From contig CAVYHX010000019.1 in assembly GCA_963768415.1 (NCBI GenBank), positions 1-64,000 of the forward strand: a DNA stretch of 64,000 bases, given 5' to 3'. Each line of letters opens with the position of its first letter. The first letter of the stretch is position 1. The notes beneath the pieces are model-generated. The model was not told the origin of the DNA. It was given only the letters and a program-made list of their open reading frames with translations, and did no database searches. This DNA is from CAVYHX01 sp963768415 (GTDB taxonomy: Bacteria > Pseudomonadota > Gammaproteobacteria > UBA9214). The translations under genes and the position numbers were made by a program. This document shows positions 45,473-54,922 of this stretch, piece by piece.

Positions 45473-46030
45473 ATGAAAGAAATCACCGAGGACATGATCT
45501 ACGAATGCTTTGCGGCGGCACGGCACAGTGACGACATGAACGCGACGGCCGAATCCTTTGTTGATGTCGAGGAATACGAAAACCAGGTCATGTACCCGGA
45601 GTTCGCGCGCTGGGCACAGCAGGCAGGATATCCCAAACTGGCCACCCTGTTCCGCAAGGTCGCCGGCGAGGAGAAACTCCATGCCGTGTGGCTGCGCAAA
45701 CTCTATAGCAGCATGCAAACGCCGCAGCGCGGGGCCGATACCCAGCGGGCGATCGATGCACTGGAAACGATACGCGCCAATTGTGACCAGCTGATCGGGA
45801 TGAATCCGGATGGCGTGGTTGAAAAGGCATTGCGCGTCGCAATCCGCGTCGAGGAACGCGAATATCTCGATATCTATCCGCAATTCCGTGATCAGGCGGC
45901 GGCGCAAGACAACCCGCAGGCAGCGCATGTGTATCAGCGGGTTATCGATTCAGAGAAGCAGCACGCCGACTGGTTTCGCGCCGCCCTGCAGGAATTCTTT
46001 CCGGCTGCGCCGGCAACGGCCATGGCCTGA
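45473..46030 (+). CDS. Rubrerythrin-like di-iron protein
   Basis: The start is the ATG at 45473 with GGAG upstream; the longer open frame upstream is not coding. The 185-residue protein contains two repeats of a ferritin-like di-iron pattern: EEYENQVMYPEFARWA with GEEKLHAVWL, and EEREYLDIYPQFRDQA with SEKQHADWFRAAL (ExxH and E in each). These match the iron-binding helices of rubrerythrin-type proteins. It may detoxify peroxide or sense oxygen. No rubredoxin domain is present. Confidence 0.85.
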   Translation: MKEITEDMIYECFAAARHSDDMNATAESFVDVEEYENQVMYPEFARWAQQAGYPKLATLFRKVAGEEKLHAVWLRKLYSSMQTPQRGADTQRAIDALETIRANCDQLIGMNPDGVVEKALRVAIRVEEREYLDIYPQFRDQAAAQDNPQAAHVYQRVIDSEKQHADWFRAALQEFFPAAPATAMA

Positions 46031-46058
46031 CATTATCGACCGGTCGGGGCTGGGTGGC

Positions 46059-46943
46059 GTGCACCAAACGGACAACGCATCCGTCAGGTGGTGGCAGGCA
46101 CTCAACCCGCCGATCTATCTCATCTCCATCCTGCCAGGGGTTGCCGTCTGGCTGCTATCCGATGTGCAGGGCCCGCAACTTGCTGCCGTCACAGCCGCCA
46201 CCCTGGCGGTTGTGCTGCTGCAGCACGCCATCAATGTCCTCAATGATGTCAGTGACTGGCGCCTGGGAGCCGATGTCGACAAGCATCACACCTGGGTACG
46301 CTTTCACCGGCTTGCCCTGCGCACCACGGCACTGCACGGCTTCGTCAGCCTGACACTGGGCGTTCTGCTGGGACTGGCGGTGCTGGCAGTGACGGACCAG
46401 CTGCGTATCGTCCTGGTCGCTGCACCCCTGGTGCTGCTGGGTTATCTGTATAACTCTGGCCGCCGCCCCCTCTCCTATACCCATCTGGGCGAATGGATCA
46501 CCGGACTGTGCTACGCCGGTGTATTCGGTTGCCTGTGGCTGCTGGCCACCGGCAACCCGTCCCGGGTGGCGGCCTGGGGCAGCGCCGCTTTTTTTGCGCT
46601 GGCTGTAGCGCTGCTGCTGTCACACCAGCCACCACAAATCGAAACCGACCGACAGGCGGGCAAGCTGTCATTCGCGGTCCGGTACGGCGCACAGCGCACC
46701 TATGCCGGTGCACGCCTGCTCTACCTGCTGTTTCTGCTGACCTTCGGGCTTGCCCTGCTGGGCAGTACCGCTGCCACGGGGACGACCATCGCCTTTATCG
46801 CCCTGGCGGCTGCAACCGGATTGCCGCTGCTGCGCATGCAGCCGTCTCCACGCCACATCCTTGCGGCTGGCAGCGCGCTCATTCTCGGCCTGGTCCTGGT
46901 CGAAGCGCTGCTGCAACCGATCAGCGGCAACGGGTTTGACTGA
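46059..46943 (+). CDS. UbiA-superfamily prenyltransferase, unassigned substrate
   Basis: The start is taken as the GTG at 46059. The 294-residue protein has eight to nine helices, the first Asp motif NVLNDVSDWRLGADVDK (NDxxDxxxD) and the second ETDRQAGKLSFAVRYG. This is the MenA-like arrangement of the superfamily, but menaquinone genes are not nearby. It follows the rubrerythrin-like gene by 28 bases and could be in its operon. The true product is unknown. Confidence 0.75.
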   Translation: MHQTDNASVRWWQALNPPIYLISILPGVAVWLLSDVQGPQLAAVTAATLAVVLLQHAINVLNDVSDWRLGADVDKHHTWVRFHRLALRTTALHGFVSLTLGVLLGLAVLAVTDQLRIVLVAAPLVLLGYLYNSGRRPLSYTHLGEWITGLCYAGVFGCLWLLATGNPSRVAAWGSAAFFALAVALLLSHQPPQIETDRQAGKLSFAVRYGAQRTYAGARLLYLLFLLTFGLALLGSTAATGTTIAFIALAAATGLPLLRMQPSPRHILAAGSALILGLVLVEALLQPISGNGFD

Positions 46944-47029
46944 TACGGCGAACAGGCCGTGTTTATCCGTATTGCGCGCTGGACAGCGGCGGCTCCACCC
47001 AAAGCGCCCTCGGTGCGGACAATAAATGC

Positions 47030-47063
47030 CCGCCATGCCTGACATTATTGACAGGCATGGCGG
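47030..47063 (+). terminator. Hairpin between prenyltransferase gene and nqr operon
   Basis: CCGCCATGCCTG and CAGGCATGGCGG form a perfect 12-bp stem around a 10-base loop. No T run follows, so it is either an inefficient terminator or another kind of palindromic site. Confidence 0.6.
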
Positions 47064-47215
47064 CCGCGCCTGCGAACGCCGCAGAATGCAGCGGCGATTA
47101 TATGCAAACTCATTTGCGCCGCTGTGACCGAGCCACTAATCTAGGCGGCCTGTAACCAATATAAACCCGCGGGCAGGATGACTGGCGCACCAGACTGCTA
47201 AAAAGAAACTCCCAT

Positions 47216-48566
47216 ATGATGCATATCAAAAAGGGGCTCGATATCCCCATTGCCGGCGCGCCGGAGCAACGGATCCATCCGGGACCAACCGTGCGCAGGG
47301 TCGGGATCCTCGGTCGGGACTACGTTGCCTATAAACGCCTGCCCACCCTGCTGGTCAACGAAGGCGACCATGTCCGGCTCGGGCAGCCACTGGTACGTGG
47401 CAAGCACCTGACCTCGGTCACCACAACCGCACCCGGCACCGGCATCGTGGAATACATCGAACGCGGTTCGCGGCGCTTTCTCGAGACCATCGCAATTCGC
47501 CTCGAAGGCGACGACGAGGAGACCTTCAACGCCTACACCCCGGCTGAACTCGCCGGCCTGAATCCGCAGCAGGTGCGGGAAAACCTGCTCGCCTCGGGTC
47601 TGTGGCTGGCGTTCCGTACCCGGCCTTTCAGCCTGGTCGCCAATCCCGAGACCGAACCGCACGCCCTCTTCGTTACCGCCATCGACACCAACCCGCTGGC
47701 GGCGGACCCTGCCGTTGTCATCGCCGACGCGCCTGCCGACTTCGATTACGGACTGACGGTGCTCGCGCGGCTGATCCCGGGCAAGGTCCATGTCTGCACA
47801 GCAAGCGGGTCGGGCATCCGGGTCAACGCGCCCCCCTCTGTCAGCGTGACGGAGTTTTCCGGTCCGCACCCTGCCGGGCTTCCCGGGACCCATATCCACC
47901 TGCTCGAACCGGTCAGCCTGCAGCGCAGCGTCTGGCACCTGAACTATCAGGACGTGATCGCCATCGGCAGATTATTCACCACCGGCCGCCTGTCCACGGA
48001 ACGCATCGTCGCCCTGGGTGGACCGGCGAGTGTTCAACCCGCGGCTGCTGCGCACCCGCCTCGGCGCCGCTACCAGTGACCTGGTCAGGGATGAACTGCG
48101 CCACGGCGAGTCCCGGGCGATCTCCGGCTCGATCCTTTCCGGACATCACGCGGTCGGCCGGACGGCTTTCCTGGGACGCTATCACCTGCAACTGAGTGTG
48201 CTGCGCGAGGGGCGCACGCGTGAACTGTTCGGCTGGCTGGCGCCCGGCATCAACAAGTATTCCGCCAGCAACGTATTCATTTCCAGCCTGTTCAGGCGGC
48301 GGGAATTCAACCTGACGACGTCGCAGAACGGCAGCCCGCGCGCCATGGTGCCGACCGGCTCCTTCGAGCGGGTCATGCCGCTGGATATCCTGCCGACGCA
48401 ATTGCTGCGCGCACTGGTGGTGGAAGATACCGATACCGCCCGGGAACTGGGCTGCCTGGAGCTCGACGAGGAGGACCTGGCCCTGTGCAGTTTCGTCGAT
48501 ACCGGAAAATATGACTACGGTCCGATCCTGAGAAAAAACCTGACAAGTATCATGAAGGAAGGCTGA
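47216..48566 (+). CDS. nqrA: Na+-translocating NADH:quinone reductase subunit A, frameshifted
   Basis: NqrA is the peripheral cytoplasmic subunit of the Na+ pump. MHIKKGLDIPIAGAPEQ, VKRL-like YKRLPTLLVNEGDHVRLGQ and GIVEYIERGSRR match the family. A shift near 48030 changes the frame after IVALGGP; it continues with RVFNPRLLRTRLGA and GSFERVMPLDILPTQL. The full length of about 449 residues is normal. The stop overlaps the nqrB start. Confidence 0.93.
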
Positions 48567-49815
48567 TGGGACCACTGCGACGCGCCATGGACCGTATCGA
48601 ACCGCTGTTCAGCCGGGGCGGGGCCCTGGAACGGTTCGGTGCGCTCTACGAAATGGTCGACACGTTCATCTACACGCCCGCCGATGTCACACAGAGCGCG
48701 CCGCATGTACGCGACGGCATCGACCTGAAACGCCTGATGATCTTCGTGGTACTCGCCTGCACACCCTGTTTCCTGATGGCGATGTACATGGTCGGTCACG
48801 AGACCAATACGGCCATGGCCCTGGCAGGACTGGAGTCCGCCAGCGGCTGGCGCGGCAGCATCCTCGAGCGGCTCGGAATCGGTTTCAACGCGGACAGTAT
48901 CTGGGCCTGCATGTGGCACGGGGCGCTCTATGTGCTGCCGATCTACATCGTCACCCTGATTGCCGGCGGCTTCTGGGAAGTCCTGTTTGCCATGGTCCGC
49001 AATCACGAAATCAACGAGGGTTTTTTCGTGACTTCGCTGCTGTTTGCGCTGACACTGCCCGCCTCCATCCCGCTCTGGCAGGTTGCGCTCGGCATCTCGT
49101 TCGGCGTGGTGGTCGGCAAGGAGATCTTCGGCGGCACCGGCAAGAATTTTCTCAACCCCGCGCTGGTCGGACGCGCGTTCCTGTTTTTCGCCTACCCCAT
49201 GCATATGTCCGGCGCTGCGGTCTGGGTACCGATCGATGCACTCAGCGGCGCGACCTGGCTATCCGGTTGACGCTTTCAGCGGCGCAACCGCCCTGGCGCT
49301 CGCCGCTACCGGGGGCATCGAGGCCGTCACCGCCTCCGGCATCACCTGGACGACTGCATTCCTGGGCAACATCAAGGGTTCCCTGGGCGAAACATCCACC
49401 CTGGCCTGCCTGTTCGGGGCGGCATTTCTGATTCTCACCCGGGTCGCCTCCTGGCGCATCATGGCCGGTGTCATGCTCGGCATGGTGGCAACCAGCACGC
49501 TGTTCAACATGATCGGCAGCGCCACCAATCCCGATGTTTGCCATGCCGTGGTACTGGCACCTGGTGCTCGGGGGGTATGCGTTCGGCATGGTGTTCATGG
49601 CCACGGACCCGGTGAGCGCCGCCATGACCGATACCGGCCGCTGGATCTTCGGCGCCCTGATCGGGATCATGGTGACGCTGATTCGGGTGTTGAACCCCGG
49701 CTTTCCGGAGGGCATGATGCTGGCGATCCTGTTCGCCAACGTATTTGCCTCGCTGATCGACTGGTTCGTCGTGCAGGCAAACATTCGCAGAAGGAAACAC
49801 CGCAATGCCAGCTGA
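48566..49815 (+). CDS. nqrB: Na+-NQR subunit B, frameshifted
   Basis: NqrB is a membrane subunit carrying covalently bound FMN, and riboflavin sits in the complex. It starts MGPLRRAMDRIEPLFSRGG and has about ten helices. Around 49250-49300 two SGAT-type motifs occur (DALSGAT and DAFSGAT) with a frame change between them; one is the FMN-attachment threonine. A second shift near 49535 leads into WYWHLVLGGYAFGMVFMATD. Both are likely errors. It lies between nqrA and nqrC. Confidence 0.92.
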
Positions 49816-50636
49816 TCCGCACCGGCAGGAAGGCACACAGCGCCGGGGTTTCCTGTCACTGTCCAATGATGACCCGCGCAAGATCGTGGCGGTCGCACTC
49901 ACCCTGTGCCTGACATGTTCCGTGCTGGTGGCCAGCGCAGCGGTACTGCTCAGACCGCTGCAGGAACGCAATCAGGCACTGGCAATCAAGCAGCAGATTG
50001 TCCGCGTGGCCGGACTGCAGGGCGATGCCGAACAGATCGAACAGCTTTTCGCGGCACACATCGAGACCCGGATTGTCGACCTTGCTACGGGCAACTATGA
50101 TGACACGATCGATCCAGGCAGCTTCGATCAGCGCGCGGCGGCCCGCTCCCCGGCGACCGGCACCGCCCTGGCGGCTGGCAGTGGATATCGCCCGCATCAA
50201 GCGGCGCGCCCGGCACGCGCCGGTCTATCTGGTGCGCGAGGCAGGTCGCATCAGGACAGTAATCCTCCCCGTTTACGGCGCCGGACTGTGGTCCACGATG
50301 TACGGGTTCCTGGCACTGGGCGGTGACGGAGTGACCATTACGGGTCTGACTTTCTATGAACATGCGGAAACACCCGGACTGGGTGATGCCATCGAGCAGC
50401 CTGCCTGGCAGGCGCGCTTTCACGGCAAAGCGGCCTTTGACGAGCAGGGCAAGGTACGCATCATGGTCACCCGCGGCGGGGGCGATGCCGCCGCACCCGA
50501 GGCCAGGTACCAGGTTGACGGCATCAGTGGCGCCACACTGACGAGTAACGGAGTCAGCAATCTGCTGCGCTTCTGGCTGGGCGAACAGGGTTTTGGCCCG
50601 TACCTTCACAAGTTGCAAACGGGGGACAGTACATGA
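49805..50636 (+). CDS. nqrC: Na+-NQR subunit C, frameshifted
   Basis: NqrC has one N-terminal membrane helix and a periplasmic domain with covalent FMN. VAVALTLCLTCSVLVASAAV is the anchor and YQVDGISGATLTSNGVSNLL carries the FMN-attachment motif SGATLTS. A shift near 50165 separates FDQRAAARSP from DIARIKRRARHAPVYLVRE. About 276 residues. It slightly overlaps nqrB and nqrD. Confidence 0.92.
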
Positions 50637-51295
50637 ACACAGTGGACCGGAAGATATTGTTCGAACCGGTGGTGGACAATAACCCCATCACACTCCAGAT
50701 CCTGGGCATCTGCTCCGCCCTTGCGGTCACCGTCAAACTGGCGCCGTCCCTGATCATGTGCCTGGCGCTCACCGTGGTTCTGACCTGCTCCAGCGCGATC
50801 ATCAGCCTGATCCGTAACCATATCCCCACCAACATCCGCATTATTGTGCAGATCACCATCATCGCGTCCCTGGTGATCGTGGTGGACCAGGTGCTGCGGG
50901 CCTACGCCTGGGAGATCAGCAAGCAGCTCTCGGTATTCGTCGGCCTGATTATCACCAACTGCATTGTGCTGGGGCGTGCCGAGGCGTTCGCGCTGCAGAA
51001 TCCGGTGCGGGCCAGCATCCTGGATGCGCTCGGACACTCGGCAGGCTACAGCCTCATCCTGATCCTGGTGGCGACACTCCGGGAACTGCTCGGGTCGGGC
51101 AGCTTGCTGGGCTACTCCATACTGCCACTGGTCCGGGACGGCGGCTGGTATGAACCCAACGGCCTGATGCTGCTGGCACCGAGCGCCTTCTTCATCATCG
51201 GCCTGCTGATCTGGGCAGTCCGGACCTGGAAGCCTGCCCAGGTCGAACAGCCGCAGTACCGGATCAATATCGTGCACCGGACCGAGACATCCTGA
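50633..51295 (+). CDS. nqrD: Na+-NQR subunit D
   Basis: This 220-residue membrane protein is one half of the membrane core. Cysteines in LGICSALAVT and ITNCIVLGRAEAFAL correspond to those that, with NqrE, bind an iron centre within the membrane. Intact. The start overlaps nqrC by 4 bases. Confidence 0.95.
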   Translation: MNTVDRKILFEPVVDNNPITLQILGICSALAVTVKLAPSLIMCLALTVVLTCSSAIISLIRNHIPTNIRIIVQITIIASLVIVVDQVLRAYAWEISKQLSVFVGLIITNCIVLGRAEAFALQNPVRASILDALGHSAGYSLILILVATLRELLGSGSLLGYSILPLVRDGGWYEPNGLMLLAPSAFFIIGLLIWAVRTWKPAQVEQPQYRINIVHRTETS

Positions 51296-51309
51296 GACGG
51301 CACGCCATT

Positions 51310-51918
51310 ATGGAAAATTATCTCAGCCTGTTTATCCGCGCGGTTTTCGTCGAAAACCTTGCCCTGGCGTTCTTCCTCGGCATGTGCACCTTCCTGGCGA
51401 TCTCCAAGCGGATCGAAACGGCCATCGGGCTGGGCGCGGCGGTCATCGTGGTACAGGCCATCACGGTACCGGTCAATAACCTGATCTTTCAATTCCTGCT
51501 CAAGGATGGCGCACTGGCCTGGGCCGGCCTGCCGGATGTGGACCTCAGTTTCCTCGGGCTCATCAGTTACATCGGCGTCATCGCGGCCATCGTGCAGATC
51601 CTGGAGATGCTGCTGGATCGGTATTTTTCCGGACTGTACAACGCGCTGGGTATTTTCCTGCCCCTGATTACCGTGAACTGCGCGATTCTCGGCGGCTCCC
51701 TGTTCATGGTGGAGCGCTCCTATACCTTCGGCGAGAGTGTCGTGTTCGGCGTCGGCAGCGGTTTCGGCTGGGCGCTCGCGCTGGTTGGCCTGGCCAGCAT
51801 CCGCGAAAAACTCAAATACAGCGATGTCCCCGCCGGACTGCAGGGCCTGGGCATCACCTTCATCATCACCGGCCTGATGTCGCTGGCCTTCATGTCGTTC
51901 TCGGGCATCCAGCTGTGA
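51310..51918 (+). CDS. nqrE: Na+-NQR subunit E
   Basis: This 202-residue membrane protein is paralogous to NqrD and packs against it with inverted topology. Conserved Cys are in FLGMCTFLAIS and ITVNCAILGGSLF. Intact, 14 bases after nqrD. Confidence 0.95.
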   Translation: MENYLSLFIRAVFVENLALAFFLGMCTFLAISKRIETAIGLGAAVIVVQAITVPVNNLIFQFLLKDGALAWAGLPDVDLSFLGLISYIGVIAAIVQILEMLLDRYFSGLYNALGIFLPLITVNCAILGGSLFMVERSYTFGESVVFGVGSGFGWALALVGLASIREKLKYSDVPAGLQGLGITFIITGLMSLAFMSFSGIQL

Positions 51919-51937
51919 TCGGCGGGGAGCTGCGGTA

Positions 51938-53158
51938 ATGCTGGAAATAACTCTCGGCGTCATCCTGTTCACCGTGATTGTCATGATCCTGGTCGGTATC
52001 ATCCTGCTGGCACGCACCCGCCTCGTCTCGACCGGGAATGTTTCCATTGTCCTCAATGGCGAACAAACCATCGAGGTGCCGGTCGGCGCCAAGCTGCTCA
52101 GCGCCCTTGCCGAAACCCGCATCTTCGTACCCTCGGCCTGCGGGGGCGGCGGCACCTGCGGTCAGTGCCGGGTGAAGGTGCTGGAGGGCGGCGGCGATAT
52201 CCTGCCGACTGAAACCACCCACATCAGCAAGCGCGAAGCCGCTGCGGGCGAACGCCTCACCTGCCAGCTGGTCATCAAGCGCAACATGCGCATTGAAGTG
52301 CCCGCGGAAATCCTCGGCGTCAAAAAAATCAACTGCACGGTGCGCTCCAACCGCAATGTCTCGACCTTCATCAAGGAACTGATCCTGGAACTGCCTGCAG
52401 ACGAGCAACTGCACTTCCGGGCGGGCGGCTATATCCAGATCGAGTGCCCGCCACACCGGGTGAAATACACCGACTTCGACATCCCGGAGCAGTTCCGCGG
52501 GGACTGGGACCGGCATAACCTGTGGCGCTATACATCCGGGGCCTTCGACACCGTTACGCGGGCCTACTCCATGGCAAACTATCCCGGTGAACGCGGCATC
52601 ATCATGCTCAATGTGCGCATTGCCACGCCACCGCCCGCAGTTCCCGATGCCCCGCCCGGCATCATGTCCTCCTACATCTTCAGCCTCAAACCGGGAGACC
52701 GGGTGACTGTCTCCGGCCCCTTTGGCGAGTTCTTTGCCCGGGATACCGCAGCCGAAATGGTATTCGTGGGCGGCGGCGCCGGCATGGCGCCCATGCGTGC
52801 CCATATTTTCGACCAGCTCCAGCGCATCAACACCACGCGCAAGATCAGTTACTGGTACGGCGCGCGCAGCCGGCGCGAAATCTTCTACCAGGAAGACTTC
52901 GACAGGCTGCAGCGCGAACACGACAACTTTGAATGGCATGTCGGCCTGTCGGACCCGCAGCCGGAGGATAACTGGGAAGGTTACAAGGGATTCATCCACG
53001 AAGTCCTGCTGATGCATTACCTGAGTTACCATCCGGCACCTGAAGACTGCGAGTATTATCTGTGCGGGCCGCCCATGATGAATACGGCCGTGATCAAATT
53101 GCTGACGGACCTCGGCGTCGAGCGTGACAATATCCTGCTGGATGATTTTGGCGCCTGA
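51938..53158 (+). CDS. nqrF: Na+-NQR subunit F (NADH-oxidising flavoprotein)
   Basis: NqrF takes electrons from NADH. An N-terminal membrane helix, a plant-type [2Fe-2S] domain with SACGGGGTCGQCRVKV and TCQLV, an FAD domain with RAYSMANYPGE, and an NADH domain with VGGGAGMAPMRAHI and YLCGPPMMN are in order. The 406 residues are intact. Confidence 0.97.
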   Translation: MLEITLGVILFTVIVMILVGIILLARTRLVSTGNVSIVLNGEQTIEVPVGAKLLSALAETRIFVPSACGGGGTCGQCRVKVLEGGGDILPTETTHISKREAAAGERLTCQLVIKRNMRIEVPAEILGVKKINCTVRSNRNVSTFIKELILELPADEQLHFRAGGYIQIECPPHRVKYTDFDIPEQFRGDWDRHNLWRYTSGAFDTVTRAYSMANYPGERGIIMLNVRIATPPPAVPDAPPGIMSSYIFSLKPGDRVTVSGPFGEFFARDTAAEMVFVGGGAGMAPMRAHIFDQLQRINTTRKISYWYGARSRREIFYQEDFDRLQREHDNFEWHVGLSDPQPEDNWEGYKGFIHEVLLMHYLSYHPAPEDCEYYLCGPPMMNTAVIKLLTDLGVERDNILLDDFGA

Positions 53159-53162
53159 TCAA

Positions 53163-54215
53163 ATGCGCCTCCGCGTCAGCCACAGCCTGCGCAATGCCCT
53201 GTTGACCGTGTTCGCGGCACTGCTGCTCGGGGCATGCGGCAATGGCGCGAATGAACCGGCGCTGGTTGAAATCACCGGCCCGACGATGGGCACATACTAC
53301 AGCGTCAAGATTGCCGACCCGCCCGGGCAGGTGCAAACCACCACTGTCAGGGAGATTATCGAAAGTGCACTCGATAACGTCTCGCGCGGCATGTCGACGT
53401 ATGACAAGACATCGGAGCTATCCCGCTTCAACGCCAGCCGCGAGACCGGCTGGATCCCGGCATCCACCGAGCTGCTAACCGTACTCCGGGAGGCGCTGCA
53501 CATCAGCGCGCTCAGTGACGGCGCCTTCGACGTCACCGTTGCCCCGATGGTCGACCTGTGGGGATTCGGCCCCGTGGATACGGGTGACCGCGTCCCCACC
53601 GAAGAGGAAATCAGGGCCGCGGCAGCAAGCACCGGTTACACCCGGCTCAGTATTCGCAGCACACCGCCCGCGCTGCGCAAGGACCACCCGGATACCCGTA
53701 TTGACCTCTCATCCATTGCCAAGGGTTATGCCGTTGATGTGCTGGCCGAACAGCTGGAGGCCCTGGGCATAAGCAACTACCTGGTGGAAATCGGCGGGGA
53801 ATTGCGCGGCAAGGGCCACAACAGGCGCGGCGAACAGTGGCGCATCGGGATCGAGACGCCGTCAACAGGCAAGCGCATGGTGTACACGGTCGTAGCGATC
53901 GACGATATCGCGGTTGCCACGTCCGGCGACTACCGAAATTACTTCGAGCAGGATGGCCGGCGCTATTCGCATACCATCGATCCGGTAACGGGCCGCCCCA
54001 TTACCCACAAACTGGCTTCGGTTACGGTGGTCGGCCGCAGTACGATGCAGGCAGATGCCATGGCCACGGCCCTGATGGTACTCGGACCCGACAAGGGCTA
54101 TGCGCTGGCCGAACGCGAAGGCCTGGCCGCCTGTTTTATCATCAGGGGCGCGCACGGCTTTACCGACCGGCAAACGACCGCCTTCAGCCGCCACCGGGCG
54201 GAACGGAGGAGCTGA
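53163..54215 (+). CDS. apbE: FAD:protein FMN transferase ApbE
   Basis: ApbE attaches FMN to NqrB and NqrC threonines. The 350-residue lipoprotein (lipobox LLLGAC) has GPTMGTYYSVKI, RIDLSSIAKGYAVD, VEIGGELRGKG and SHTIDPVTGRPI, with the Mg and FAD-binding residues of the family. It lies directly after nqrF, as in most nqr operons. Confidence 0.95.
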   Translation: MRLRVSHSLRNALLTVFAALLLGACGNGANEPALVEITGPTMGTYYSVKIADPPGQVQTTTVREIIESALDNVSRGMSTYDKTSELSRFNASRETGWIPASTELLTVLREALHISALSDGAFDVTVAPMVDLWGFGPVDTGDRVPTEEEIRAAAASTGYTRLSIRSTPPALRKDHPDTRIDLSSIAKGYAVDVLAEQLEALGISNYLVEIGGELRGKGHNRRGEQWRIGIETPSTGKRMVYTVVAIDDIAVATSGDYRNYFEQDGRRYSHTIDPVTGRPITHKLASVTVVGRSTMQADAMATALMVLGPDKGYALAEREGLAACFIIRGAHGFTDRQTTAFSRHRAERRS

Positions 54216-54217
54216 CG

Positions 54218-54433
54218 ATGCTCGAGTTGCTGTTCAGTATTCTGGTGTTCGGCCTGGCGGCTGCCGGCCTGGGTATCGGTGTGCTGCGCGGCCGCGGGGA
54301 GATCCAGGGCAGCTGCGGCGGATTGAATCGTGTGCCGGGTATTGAATCCGACTGTGGCGGCGCCTGCCGGCGGCCCTGCAAGCGCCGGCAGGCACAAGCC
54401 GGCACGCAGCAGTCAATTGACAGCGAGGCGTAA
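54218..54433 (+). CDS. nqrM: Na+-NQR maturation protein NqrM
   Basis: The 71-residue protein has one N-terminal helix (LLFSILVFGLAAAGLGIGV) and a cysteine group (GSCGGLNR, ESDCGGACRRPC) matching NqrM (DUF539), which is needed for correct iron-centre maturation in the Nqr complex. It starts two bases after apbE. Confidence 0.9.
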   Translation: MLELLFSILVFGLAAAGLGIGVLRGRGEIQGSCGGLNRVPGIESDCGGACRRPCKRRQAQAGTQQSIDSEA

Positions 54434-54436
54434 CCC

Positions 54437-54862
54437 ATGTCGATACACAACACCGTGAGAGACTACATGTCAGCCAGCCTGGTGACCCTGCATCCGGATA
54501 TGGATGTGCTGGAGGCCGTGCAGATCCTGACAGAGCGGGGCGTACCCGGGGCACCTGTCCTCGATGATCTCGGCAACTTCCTGGGAGTGCTTTCCGAGCA
54601 GGACTGTGTCGAGGCCGTTCTCAAGGCCAGCTATTACGGAGAATGGGGCGGGCGCGTGGCGGAATATATGCAGAAAAATGTCCGGACGATCGAGGCGCAT
54701 ACCAGCATCCTGGATGCTGCCAGGCTGTTTATCGAAACCGCACTGCGCGGTTTTCCGGTCATGGATGACCAGCATATCGTCGGCCAGCTCAACCGCTCCG
54801 ACCTGCTCAAGGCACTCATCAAACTGGGACGCAACGGGTCCGGATATATGAAAAGCAGCTGA
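54437..54862 (+). CDS. Stand-alone CBS-pair protein
   Basis: The 141-residue protein contains two CBS motifs: VRDYMSASLVTLHPDMDVLE with GVPGAPVLDDLGNFLGVLSE, and VAEYMQKNVRTIEAHTSILD with LRGFPVMDDQHIVGQL. CBS pairs bind adenine nucleotides and regulate partners. It is 3 bases after nqrM and 60 before an SQR-like gene that carries CBS domains of its own. Confidence 0.92.
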   Translation: MSIHNTVRDYMSASLVTLHPDMDVLEAVQILTERGVPGAPVLDDLGNFLGVLSEQDCVEAVLKASYYGEWGGRVAEYMQKNVRTIEAHTSILDAARLFIETALRGFPVMDDQHIVGQLNRSDLLKALIKLGRNGSGYMKSS

Positions 54863-54922
54863 TATGCGACAATCCGCCGGACAATTGGCCGGCAGGACCG
54901 CCAAAGCAACGGGGAGACAACC

